Source: Mariprofundales bacterium (GTDB taxonomy: Bacteria; Pseudomonadota; Zetaproteobacteria; Mariprofundales; S012-25). From it: a stretch of 10,046 nucleotides of DNA. Where the stretch lies: contig WFOX01000089.1 of the NCBI GenBank assembly GCA_015487905.1, positions 1 through 10,046 of the forward strand, given 5' to 3'. The position numbers were made by a program, and so were the translations under genes. Below are positions 1-6,391 of the stretch, piece after piece (within the stretch, counting starts at the first letter, position 1; each line of letters starts with the position of its first letter). The notes beneath the pieces are model-generated. The model saw only the letters and a list, made by a program, of their open reading frames with translations. It searched no databases and had not been told where the DNA came from.

Positions 1-654
1 CCGCTCGTGCAAGGGGCAGGCGGCATGCGCTTTCATGCGCCGCGCTTCGTGCGCGAGGCGCGCAGGCTTTGCGACGAATACGAGGTGCTGCTGATTCTGG
101 ATGAGATCGCCACGGGCTTCGGGCGCACGGGCAGCATGTTCGCGCACGAACAAGCGGGCGTGCGCCCGGACATTTTGTGCCTTGGCAAAGCGCTCACAGG
201 CGGCTACATGACCTTGGCGGCGGTGCTTGCCACCGAAAAGGTCGTAGAGGGCGTGGAGGCAGGCGGACATGTGCTCATGCACGGCCCCACCTTCATGGCC
301 AATCCGCTCGCCTGCTCCGTGGCCGCAGCCAGCATTGAGCTTCTCGTGCGTTCGCCTTGGCAAGCGCGCGTGAAAAAGCTGGAAGCAGCCTTTTCCGAGG
401 GCCTGGCCGAGCTTGCCAAGCTTTCCGGGGTGGCCGATGTGCGCGCGCGCGGGGCGATTGGCGTCGTGGAGCTTCGGCATCCCGTGCCGGTCGTAAAGGC
501 GCAGCAGGCGGCGATGCGCGAAGGGGCGTGGCTGCGCCCGTTCGGGCGGCTCATCTATGCGATGCCGCCCTATCCGCTGGCTGATGACGAAGCGAAGCTT
601 GCGCGGCTTCTTGCGGGGATGCATGCCGCCGTGCGCGCAAGCCTGGAGGGCTAG
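1..654 (+). CDS. bioA: Adenosylmethionine-8-amino-7-oxononanoate aminotransferase (C-terminal part)
   Basis: This is the C-terminal half of BioA, the PLP-dependent class III aminotransferase that moves an amino group from S-adenosylmethionine to 7-keto-8-aminopelargonic acid in biotin synthesis. The frame is open from base 1 and the N-terminal part lies outside the window. Visible family motifs are VQGAGGMRFH at the left edge, the cofactor-contacting LDEIATGFGRTG (encoded about 97-132), and LGKALTGG, whose lysine codon (187-189) should be the Schiff-base lysine. MHGPTFMANPLACSVA and the C-terminal RPFGRLIYAMPPY follow. All align well with what I know of E. coli BioA. The TAG stop at 652-654 directly abuts the ATG of coaBC, so the two are probably translationally coupled. 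No other bio gene is visible. The identity is secure; only the missing N-terminus is uncertain. Confidence 0.95.
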   Translation, partial: PLVQGAGGMRFHAPRFVREARRLCDEYEVLLILDEIATGFGRTGSMFAHEQAGVRPDILCLGKALTGGYMTLAAVLATEKVVEGVEAGGHVLMHGPTFMANPLACSVAAASIELLVRSPWQARVKKLEAAFSEGLAELAKLSGVADVRARGAIGVVELRHPVPVVKAQQAAMREGAWLRPFGRLIYAMPPYPLADDEAKLARLLAGMHAAVRASLEG

Positions 655-1821
655 ATGCTTGCAAAAAGGCGCATCTTGTTCGTCTTTACGGGCGGGGTCG
701 CCGTCGTGCGCGCCATGGAGGTTGCGCGCACATGGCGCAAGGAAGGTGCCGAGCTTCAAGCCATCTTTACGGCGGCCGCCACGCGCTTCGTGCAGCCGCT
801 TGCATTTGAGGCGCTTGCGGAAGGAAAGGCCCACACCGATCTATGGCGTGCGGAGGATCCGTTTCCACACATCCGGCTTGCGCGCTGGGCGGAGGCCATC
901 GTCGTGGCACCCGCGACAGCCGATTTTCTCGCCAAGCTTGCCCTCGGCATCGCCGACGATCTCGCTGCGGCCACGATCCTTGCCGCGCGCGTGCCGATCG
1001 TGCTTGCGCCGGCCATGAATGCGGCGATGTGGGAAAACCCGGCCACGCAGGACAACCTTGCACGGCTTCGCGCGCGCGGGTGTTTCGTCGCCTTGCCCAG
1101 CAAAGGACTGCTTGCCTGCGGCGAAGAAGGCCCAGGGCACCTTGCCGACGAAGGCGCGCTGCGCATCGCGCTTTTGCGCGCGCTCTCAGGCGAGCCCCTT
1201 GCGGGCAAGCGCGTGGTCATCACGGGCGGGCGCACTGAAGAGCCGATGGACGCCGTGCGCGTGATCACGAATCGCGCAAGCGGCCGCATGGGGGCGGCGC
1301 TTGCGGAGGCCGCAGCCGGCATGGGTGCCGAAGTCGTGTTTTTGCAAGGCGCAGGCGCCCCCTCCCCCGCAGGCGCGCGCGTCATCGCCACGCCCACGGC
1401 CGAGGCGATGCGGCAAGCGGCCTTGCAAGAGGCCTCCGGCGCGGATGTGTTCGTGGCGGCGGCGGCGGTGGCCGATCATCGGCCCGTGGTCGCGCATGCG
1501 GGCAAGCCGCCCAAGCGCGGCGCGCATGTTCTTGCGCTTGTACCCACGCCGGATGTGCTGGCGGCGGTTGCGCAGATGCCGAAGCGCCCGCGCTTCGTGC
1601 TCGGCTTCGCGTTGGAAAGCGAGGCGCATCTTGCGCGTGCGCGCGAAAAGATGAAGCGCAAAGGATGCGACGCCATGATTGCGAACCCACCGGAAAACCT
1701 CGGCGCGGAAGAAGCCGCCGGTTGGTGGGTGGAAGAAGACGCCGTGCGCGAGCTTCCGCGCATGCCGAAGCGGCGCTTTGCTTGGGAGGTGATGCAAGAG
1801 GTGGCATCCCGTGTGCGATGA
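655..1821 (+). CDS. coaBC: Bifunctional phosphopantothenoylcysteine decarboxylase / phosphopantothenate-cysteine ligase
   Basis: A 388-residue cytoplasmic flavoprotein that makes 4'-phosphopantetheine from phosphopantothenate and cysteine on the route to coenzyme A. The CoaC half (about 1-180) has the flavin-fold start FVFTGGVA, the active-site histidine in HIRLARWA (H72), PATADF, the substrate motif PAMN (119-122) and the catalytic cysteine C155 in ACGEEGPG. The CoaB half (about 184-388) has VVITGG, ITNRASGRMG with the conserved asparagine N206, and AAAVADHRP. Several positions differ from the usual consensus: GGVAVVRA replaces GGIAAYKA, ITGGRTEEP replaces ITAGPTREP, and KPPKRG stands where KIKK is expected. 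These look like lineage divergence because all core catalytic residues are kept. GGAGG at 645-649 lies just before the ATG. The 3' end overlaps dut by 11 bases, and coaBC-dut is a common proteobacterial pairing. Confidence 0.93.
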   Translation: MLAKRRILFVFTGGVAVVRAMEVARTWRKEGAELQAIFTAAATRFVQPLAFEALAEGKAHTDLWRAEDPFPHIRLARWAEAIVVAPATADFLAKLALGIADDLAAATILAARVPIVLAPAMNAAMWENPATQDNLARLRARGCFVALPSKGLLACGEEGPGHLADEGALRIALLRALSGEPLAGKRVVITGGRTEEPMDAVRVITNRASGRMGAALAEAAAGMGAEVVFLQGAGAPSPAGARVIATPTAEAMRQAALQEASGADVFVAAAAVADHRPVVAHAGKPPKRGAHVLALVPTPDVLAAVAQMPKRPRFVLGFALESEAHLARAREKMKRKGCDAMIANPPENLGAEEAAGWWVEEDAVRELPRMPKRRFAWEVMQEVASRVR

Positions 1822-2266
1822 GGTCATCGTGCGCGTGCAGCGCTTGCCGCACGCGCGCGACTTGCCGCTTCCTGCGCCGGCCACGCCGCATGCGGCGGGG
1901 CTGGATTTGCGTGCGGCGGTTACTGAGCCGCTTCGGCTCGTGCCGGGCGCGCGGGCGCTCGTGCCCACGGGCATCGCGATTGCGCTTCCGCCGGGCTGGG
2001 AAGCGCAGGTGCGGCCGCGCTCGGGACTCGCGCTCAAACACGGCATCACCGTGCTCAATGCGCCGGGCACGATTGATGCCGATTATCGCGGCGAGGTGGG
2101 CGTGATTCTCGTCCATTTGGGCGAAGAGCCGTTCGTGATCCGCCGGGGTGAGCGCATCGCGCAGCTCGTCGTGGCGCGCATCGCAAGCGTCCGCTGGGAG
2201 GAAGTGGCGGTGCTGGAAGCCACTTCTCGCGGTGCGGGCGGCTTTGGGAGCACGGGCCGAACATGA
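1811..2266 (+). CDS. dut: dUTP diphosphatase (trimeric dUTPase)
   Basis: A 151-residue homotrimeric dUTPase that hydrolyses dUTP to dUMP and pyrophosphate. It keeps uracil out of DNA and feeds thymidylate synthesis. All five family motifs are present in order: I AGLDLRA (29-35), II PRSGLALKHGI (69-79), III GTIDADYRGEVGV (86-98, with the catalytic aspartate in DADY), IV GERIAQLVV (113-121) and V RGAGGFGSTG (140-149). The last is the mobile C-terminal arm that closes over the active site. I chose the GTG at 1811 because AAGAGGTGG at 1796-1804 sits at a good distance upstream and the length fits the family. The start lies inside the end of coaBC, and the TGA overlaps the next ATG (ATGA at 2263-2266), so it sits in the middle of a coupled operon. 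Confidence 0.95.
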   Translation: MCDEVIVRVQRLPHARDLPLPAPATPHAAGLDLRAAVTEPLRLVPGARALVPTGIAIALPPGWEAQVRPRSGLALKHGITVLNAPGTIDADYRGEVGVILVHLGEEPFVIRRGERIAQLVVARIASVRWEEVAVLEATSRGAGGFGSTGRT

Positions 2267-2682
2267 CGGGGCTACGCAAAACCGCGCATCTTTGGGCGGC
2301 GTTGATTCTGCTTGCGGCAAGCCGCTCGCCCCTTTCCAGCGCGCAGCTTGCCGAGCGCTTGGGATGCCATCGCCGCTATTTGGAAGCGGGTCTGCAAGCG
2401 CTCAAGCGTGCCGGGATTTTGGAGGGCAAGCGCGGCAAGGCGGGCGGTTATCGGCTCGCGCGTGCGCCGGCGCGCGTGCGACTTGCGGATGTCTTGGCGG
2501 CGCTTGCGCCGGAATCAGAGATGGAAAAGGAAGAAGGGCTTGTGGGCCTTGCGCTGGAAGCGCTTGCGCGTGAGGAAGCGCGGGCAAGGGAGGCTTGCAG
2601 CCTCACGCTTGCGGATGCGCTGGAAGAAGCCGCCGAGAAAGGACTCGTGCGGCGGCCGGAGGGATGGGACTTTTGTATCTGA
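2263..2682 (+). CDS. Rrf2-family winged-helix transcriptional regulator
   Basis: A 139-residue protein of the Rrf2 family (IscR/NsrR/CymR relatives). The N-terminus RKTAHLWAALILLAA matches the family's first helix. SSAQLAERLGCHRRYLEAGL (about 25-44) is the recognition helix-turn-helix, LQALKRAGIL continues it, and GKAGGYRLAR is the wing. The C-terminal half is helical and acidic. Fe-S members carry three closely placed cysteines after the wing. Here the cysteines are scattered (about C35, C110 and C138), so an IscR-like cluster is unlikely and another ligand or apo-type regulation is inferred. The gene starts within the ATGA overlap with dut and runs about 19 bases into the following methyltransferase gene. 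Targets cannot be told from the sequence. Family assignment is good; the specific function is unknown. Confidence 0.8.
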   Translation: MTGLRKTAHLWAALILLAASRSPLSSAQLAERLGCHRRYLEAGLQALKRAGILEGKRGKAGGYRLARAPARVRLADVLAALAPESEMEKEEGLVGLALEALAREEARAREACSLTLADALEEAAEKGLVRRPEGWDFCI

Positions 2683-3641
2683 AATCGGACACTTCGTTGC
2701 TCGCAGAGGCCATCGCGGAGGCAAGCGGTCGGCGCGCGTGGCTTGCGCCCCCTGTGCCACCGGAGGATGAAGCGGTTGAGCCGGTGGGGGCGCTGCGCGG
2801 GCTTGCGCTTGCGCTGCAAGCGCGCGGCCGCAAGCTCAGCTTTCAACTGTCCGGCCTTTACGATGCCATCGCCGTAAGCTGGAGCCCGAACAAAAAGCTT
2901 ACCCTTGCAATGATTGCGCGCGCTTTCTTGCATCTTCGCGAAGGCGGCACGCTTTGGTTCGCCGCGATGAACAACCGCGGCGCAAAAAGCTATGCAAAGC
3001 GCCTGCGGCTTTTGGGCCCCACGGAAGAAACCGCCAAGCGCCATGCGCGGCTCGTGGGCGTGGTGCGCACGAGCGACGAAGAAACGCTTGCAGAAGCATG
3101 GCGATGGATAGAGGAGGCGCGCACGCGCTTTTTCCCGGAGCTCGGCGTGTGGTCGCGGCCCGGGATTTTTGCTTGGGATCGCAAGGATCCCGGCTCGGCG
3201 CTGCTCGTGGAAACGCTCGGCAAAGCACCCGCAGGCGAAGGCATGGAGCTTGGCTGCGGCAATGGCTGGACGAGCGTGCATCTTCGTCCCCGTTTTGTGC
3301 ATCTTGTGGAGGCGGATCGCGACGCGCTTTCGCTCGCTTCGCGAAACCTGCACCTGCACGGCATCCCCCACGAGGCCCATTGGTTGGATGTGGAGCAAGA
3401 GCCGTTGCCGAAGGTGGATTGGGTGATCTCCAACCCGCCCTATCACGAGGCCGGTGCTTCGCGCGTGGATCTTGGCGCGCGGTTCATTGAGGCGGCCGTG
3501 CAGGCGCTCAAGCGCGGCGGCGAGGCGTGGATCGTGACGGGGCGGCGTTTGCCTTACGAGCACACGCTCAAAGGGCTTGGCGTGCGCTGGGAGATCGTGC
3601 GCGAACGAGGCGCCTACAAGGTGTTTCGGATTCGCGTATGA
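2664..3641 (+). CDS. RsmC/RlmG-like rRNA (guanine-N2)-methyltransferase
   Basis: About 325 residues with the two-domain plan of RsmC (16S m2G1207) and RlmG (23S m2G1835): a degenerate N-terminal methyltransferase-like domain and a catalytic C-terminal one. The N-terminal half contains WSPNKKLTLAMIARAF and LREGGTLWFAAMNNRGAKSY, matching the E. coli pattern YYWPKNKPEA / GTDIFVVGENRSG. The C-terminal half has the SAM-binding ELGCGNGWTS, the acidic residue in LVEADRDALSLASRN, the catalytic VISNPPYHE and RRGGEAWIV-type strands ending in RLPYE. Which rRNA base is modified cannot be decided here. The start is uncertain: the ATG at 2664 directly abuts the Shine-Dalgarno-like GGAGGG (2658-2663), whereas the TTG at 2673 has ideal spacing and would make the protein three residues shorter. 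The stop overlaps the next gene (ATGA, 3638-3641). Confidence 0.82.
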   Translation: MGLLYLKSDTSLLAEAIAEASGRRAWLAPPVPPEDEAVEPVGALRGLALALQARGRKLSFQLSGLYDAIAVSWSPNKKLTLAMIARAFLHLREGGTLWFAAMNNRGAKSYAKRLRLLGPTEETAKRHARLVGVVRTSDEETLAEAWRWIEEARTRFFPELGVWSRPGIFAWDRKDPGSALLVETLGKAPAGEGMELGCGNGWTSVHLRPRFVHLVEADRDALSLASRNLHLHGIPHEAHWLDVEQEPLPKVDWVISNPPYHEAGASRVDLGARFIEAAVQALKRGGEAWIVTGRRLPYEHTLKGLGVRWEIVRERGAYKVFRIRV

Positions 3642-4366
3642 AGACGGAACGGCTGGACAGGCTGCTTTCGCGGCTGGGTTATGGATCGCGCAAGGAGGTG
3701 GCGCGCTGGGTGCGCGCAGGCCGCATCACCGTGGCCGGCGAGCCTGCGCGGCGCGCGGATGTGCGCGTGCGACCCGAGCAAGTGCGCTTGGATGGAGAGC
3801 CTCTGGATCATCCCGAGCCGCTTGCCATCGTGATGCACAAGCCTGCAGGGCTGGTGTGCGATCGCACGGATGCGCTTCCCAATGTGTTTGAGCTGCTTCC
3901 GCGGCGCTGGTTGGCGAGACGCCCTGCGATCGCCGTGGCGGGTCGCCTGGATCGCGATGCCACGGGGCTTTTGATCCTCACGGACGACGGCGCGTTCAAC
4001 CATCGCCTCACGCACCCCAAGCGCAAGCTCGTGAAGCGCTATCGCGTGCGCTACCGAGGGAGTTTGCCTGAAGATGCGGTGGAAAAAATGCGCGGGGGCA
4101 TCACTTGGCCGGGAGAGCGCAGGCTTCTTTGCGGGGAGCTTACGCCGCTGGGCGCAGCAGAAGCGGAAATCGCGCTTACGAGCGGCCGCTATCATCAGGT
4201 CAAGCGCATGTTTGCCGCGCTGGGTTGCGAGGTGGTTGCGCTTGAGCGTGTGGCGATTGGAGGGCTTTGGCTGTCGTCGCTTGCGCTCACCCCCGGCGCA
4301 TGGCGCGCCTTTTCGGTGTCGGAGCTGGAAAACCGGATTTGGAACGATGATCGCAAAAGCGCATAG
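3638..4366 (+). CDS. RsuA/RluB/E/F-family ribosomal pseudouridine synthase
   Basis: A 242-residue pseudouridine synthase. The N-terminus (about 1-55) is an S4 RNA-binding domain: RLDRLLSRLGYGSRKEVARWVRAGRITV, then RRADVRVRPEQVRLDGEPL. The catalytic domain begins at IVMHKPAGLVCDRTD and carries GRLDRDATGLLILTDDG, with D105 as the invariant catalytic aspartate, then HPKRKLVKRYRV, and TSGRYHQVKRMFAALG near the end. Length and the DRTDALPNVFELLP segment point to the single-site RsuA-like group. RsuA modifies 16S U516 in E. coli, but RluE-type 23S activity cannot be excluded. Pairing with an RsmC/RlmG-type methyltransferase gives a two-gene rRNA-modification module in this operon. The ATG is fixed by the ATGA overlap with the preceding gene. 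It is the last + strand gene before the CRISPR region, and a hairpin begins inside its stop codon. Confidence 0.88.
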   Translation: MKTERLDRLLSRLGYGSRKEVARWVRAGRITVAGEPARRADVRVRPEQVRLDGEPLDHPEPLAIVMHKPAGLVCDRTDALPNVFELLPRRWLARRPAIAVAGRLDRDATGLLILTDDGAFNHRLTHPKRKLVKRYRVRYRGSLPEDAVEKMRGGITWPGERRLLCGELTPLGAAEAEIALTSGRYHQVKRMFAALGCEVVALERVAIGGLWLSSLALTPGAWRAFSVSELENRIWNDDRKSA

Positions 4367-4402
4367 GCTTTTGCCTATCGCCTGGAAAATAGCATAATTT
4401 TC
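4363..4402. terminator. Tandem hairpins after the housekeeping operon, possibly a bidirectional terminator
   Basis: The first hairpin is ATAGGC-TTTT-GCCTAT (4363-4378) and begins in the stop codon of the pseudouridine synthase gene. The second is GAAAAT-agcata-ATTTTC (4385-4402), followed on the + strand by a T-rich stretch. Read on the - strand the first hairpin is followed three bases later by TTTT, so it could also stop leftward CRISPR transcription. Neither has a perfect classical U-tract, so function is inferred from position between convergent transcription units. Confidence 0.45.
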
Positions 4403-4511
4403 AACTTATTTCTTCTTTTTCAGCAGGGAAATAAAGCATATTCTTTTCATTTTCGCGGATTTTTCGTGGAGTCACTTTCTTTCTCGCGATTCCACAAGCG
4501 TTTTTGCGGCC
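4379..4511. other. AT-rich intergenic spacer on the trailer side of the CRISPR array
   Basis: By hand count 44 of 120 bases at 4381-4500 are G or C, far below the flanking genes. The + strand is pyrimidine-rich, with repeated TTTC/TTCT runs. I see no credible gene. A - strand frame here (down to 4401) only joins the spacer to CRISPR repeat translations. It could be a trailer or insertion scar. It could also be an AT-rich leader if the array were read rightward, but the degenerate repeat at this end argues against that. Confidence 0.5.
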
Positions 4512-4547
4512 TTCCACATCCCCTCCAAAGCGGGTCTGCTTTCTGAC
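4512..4547 (-). repeat. Degenerate leader-distal CRISPR repeat
   Basis: The right 30 bases match the consensus with one change (CTCCAAAG for CTCAAAAG). The outer six bases are TTCCAC instead of GTCGTA. On the - strand this removes the ATTACGAC handle, as expected for a terminal repeat with no spacer after it. It is the main evidence for array polarity. Confidence 0.85.
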
Positions 4548-5437
4548 GCCTCGCCGGAGAAGCAACTCGCATATGGCTGGAGTCGTAATCCCCTCAAAAG
4601 CGGGTCTGCTTTCTGACGCACTTCGGCGCGATCCTCGCCGCAGGCGCCGCGTCGTAATCCCCTCAAAAGCGGGTCTGCCTTCTGACTGATTGTCTGGGAC
4701 CAAATGGCGCCCCGGATTGGTCGTAATCCCCTCAAAAGCGGGTCTGCCTTCTGACCCTGCCCTGCGGGGGAGGTCGTTGAGGTAAGGGTCGTAATCCCCT
4801 CAAAAGCGGGTCTGCCTTCTGACCGGCAGCTCACGCCGCAAGAAAAGGCGACTCTCGTCGTAATCCCCTCAAAAGCGGGTCTGCCTTCTGACATCAAAAA
4901 CAAGGAGGCAGAGATGAGCGTAAAGTCGTAATCCCCTCAAAAGCGGGTCTGCCTTCTGACCCCTGAAGAGGACGGGCTTTACTTGCCGTCTGGTCGTAAT
5001 CCCCTCAAAAGCGGGTCTGCCTTCTGACGCCTTTGGGAAGGAACCAGAGGTGTATAATGAGGTCGTAATCCCCTCAAAAGCGGGTCTGCCTTCTGACATC
5101 TTCATCTGGAAAGAAATAGACATAGAGGAGTCGTAATCCCCTCAAAAGCGGGTCTGCCTTCTGACGCATTCCCCGCGCGCTTTTGCTAGCATTCGCAGTC
5201 GTAATCCCCTCAAAAGCGGGTCTGCTTTCTGACTGCACCTGCGCAAGAGCTGGTGCCAGCGCCACGTCGTAATCCCCTCAAAAGCGGGTCTGCTTTCTGA
5301 CCAAGAAACACGCAAGATGACACACGATCCGGGGTCGTAATCCCCTCAAAAGCGGGTCTGCTTTCTGACGTGTCGGGTGGTGAGCTTCTGCTGCGCGTGT
5401 GGTCGTAATCCCCTCAAAAGCGGGTCTGCTTTCTGAC
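4512..5437 (-). CRISPR. CRISPR array, 14 repeats of 36 bp and 13 unique spacers
   Basis: Repeats start at 4512, 4582, 4651, 4720, 4788, 4857, 4925, 4993, 5062, 5130, 5198, 5266, 5334 and 5402. Each is 36 bp and spacers are 32-34 bp, mostly 32 or 33. On the + strand the repeat runs GTCGTAATCCCCTC then AAAAGCGGGTCTGC and ends in TTCTGAC. On the - strand it begins GTCAGAA and ends GAGGGG-ATTACGAC. A stem formed by CCC...GGG (bulged) sits just before this 8-nt end, the layout expected of a Cas6-processed class 1 (type I or III) repeat with an 8-nt 5' handle. Thermus type III repeats end similarly in ATTGCGAC. The leftmost repeat is degenerate on its outer side, so the leader is on the right and transcription is leftward. 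No cas gene is in the window. Subtype is unresolved: the tight 32-33-nt spacers fit type I at least as well as type III. Spacer sequences are all different. Confidence 0.97.
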
Positions 5438-5557
5438 CGCTCCCCCCGAAAAAATCGTTTGTAAAGAACGACTTACGCGGCCGGTTCACAAAAATCCGAC
5501 CGCCTCGGGGACTTCACTCCCCATAGGCCCGCACCATGCCAGCCGAAGCATCCCGCG
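5438..5557 (-). promoter_or_regulatory. Probable CRISPR leader
   Basis: This is the 120-bp gap between the last intact repeat and the nitrilase-family stop codon, on the expected leader side. It contains an A/T run (GAAAAAATCGTTTGTAAAG, 5449-5467) next to the first repeat. It also has an inverted repeat GCGGCCGG / CCGACCGC (5477-5484 and 5496-5503, one wobble) and a second GGGGA / TCCCC (5507-5511 and 5518-5522). A - strand TTGACG (5556-5561), overlapping the nit stop codon, is a possible -35, with CATGGT 17 bp on as a poor -10. The promoter is therefore only a candidate. Confidence 0.6.
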
Positions 5558-6391
5558 TCAAGCCCCTTTGCTGCGCCCTTGCACCACGAGGGGCGCAGCC
5601 AGGGCGCGGCGATGCGCAAGCGCAGGCAAACGGCGGCGCACATCCGCAATCCGCGAGCGATCCAGCTCCGCCGCGATCACGCCCTCGCCCTCTTCCAACA
5701 CCGCACACACTTCTCCCCAAGGCCCGATGATCATGGAATGCCCGAAGGTTTCGCGGCCTCCCGGATGCCTTCCCCATTGCGCAGCCGCCGCCACATAGCA
5801 TTGATTTTCAATCGCGCGGGCGCGCAAAAGCGCTTCCCAATGCGCCTTGCCCGTGGGCACCGTGAACGCCGCCCCCAGCGCCATGAGATCGCAGCCAGCA
5901 TACGCGCGAAACAGCTCGGGAAAGCGCAGGTCATAGCAGATCGCAAGCCCGATGCGCAGGCCCATCGTTTCCACGATCACGGGCCGCTCGCCGGCCTCCG
6001 TGTGCGCCGATTCGTGCCAGGACTCCCCCGGGATTTCCACATCAAACAAGTGCATCTTCGCATACGCGGCCAGCACTTCCCCGCACTCCACGACGACGGC
6101 CGCATTGCGCGCCTTGCCCTTTCTGCTTCCCGCAAGCGGCAATCCCGCGCCGACAAGCACGATGCCGAGCCGCGAAGAAAGCGCGCGCATCCATGCCACG
6201 ATCGGCGAATCCTGCAGGGACACCGCAAGCGCCTTGCGCGCCGCTTCATCGCGCGCGCACCAAGCGAAGTTTTCCGGCAAGATGACGATGCAAGCGCCTG
6301 CGTTCGCTGCTTCTTCCACCCACGCCTGCGCACGGCGGAGGTTTTCTTGCAGCTCGTCTCCGGAGTTGAGCTGCACGCAGGCGATCTTCAT
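5558..6391 (-). CDS. Carbon-nitrogen hydrolase (nitrilase superfamily, Nit-like amidase)
   Basis: A 277-residue cytoplasmic amidase of the nitrilase superfamily. The Glu-Lys-Cys triad is clear: E40 in VILPENF, K112 in AKMHLFDV and C152 in LAICYDLRFPEL. The segments HLFDVEIPG, TVPTGKAHWEALLRARAIENQCYVAA and TFGHSMIIGPWGEV, and the C-terminal RRRLPALAHRR, are typical of Nit1/Nit2-type members. These include the deaminated-glutathione amidase that repairs a side product of transaminases. That substrate is an inference from the family, and omega-amidase activity is an alternative. No signal peptide is seen. The ATG overlaps the stop of the aspartic-protease gene (ATGA, 6388-6391) and lacks a clear Shine-Dalgarno, so it depends on coupling. 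It is the last gene of the leftward operon, 120 bp before the CRISPR array. Confidence 0.9.
   Translation of the reverse strand: MKIACVQLNSGDELQENLRRAQAWVEEAANAGACIVILPENFAWCARDEAARKALAVSLQDSPIVAWMRALSSRLGIVLVGAGLPLAGSRKGKARNAAVVVECGEVLAAYAKMHLFDVEIPGESWHESAHTEAGERPVIVETMGLRIGLAICYDLRFPELFRAYAGCDLMALGAAFTVPTGKAHWEALLRARAIENQCYVAAAAQWGRHPGGRETFGHSMIIGPWGEVCAVLEEGEGVIAAELDRSRIADVRRRLPALAHRRALAAPLVVQGRSKGA

Noticed and set aside
1382..3563. Long - strand frames opposite dut, coaBC and the methyltransferase (e.g. 1382-2320 and 2448-3563)
   Set aside because: They are arginine/alanine/serine-rich with no domain motifs and lie opposite clearly conserved genes; such frames arise from high GC content.
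4444..4511. A further decayed repeat-spacer unit left of the array
   Set aside because: The expected positions show no more than short chance matches to the repeat.
4401..5265. Several - strand reading frames with repeated EGRPAFEGITT or KADPLLRGLR peptides
   Set aside because: These are translations of the CRISPR repeats in different frames, not a repeat protein.
4367..5557. tracrRNA-like anti-repeat next to the array, suggesting type II
   Set aside because: I find no stretch complementary to the repeat outside the array in either flank, and the repeat has an 8-nt handle after a stem as in class 1.
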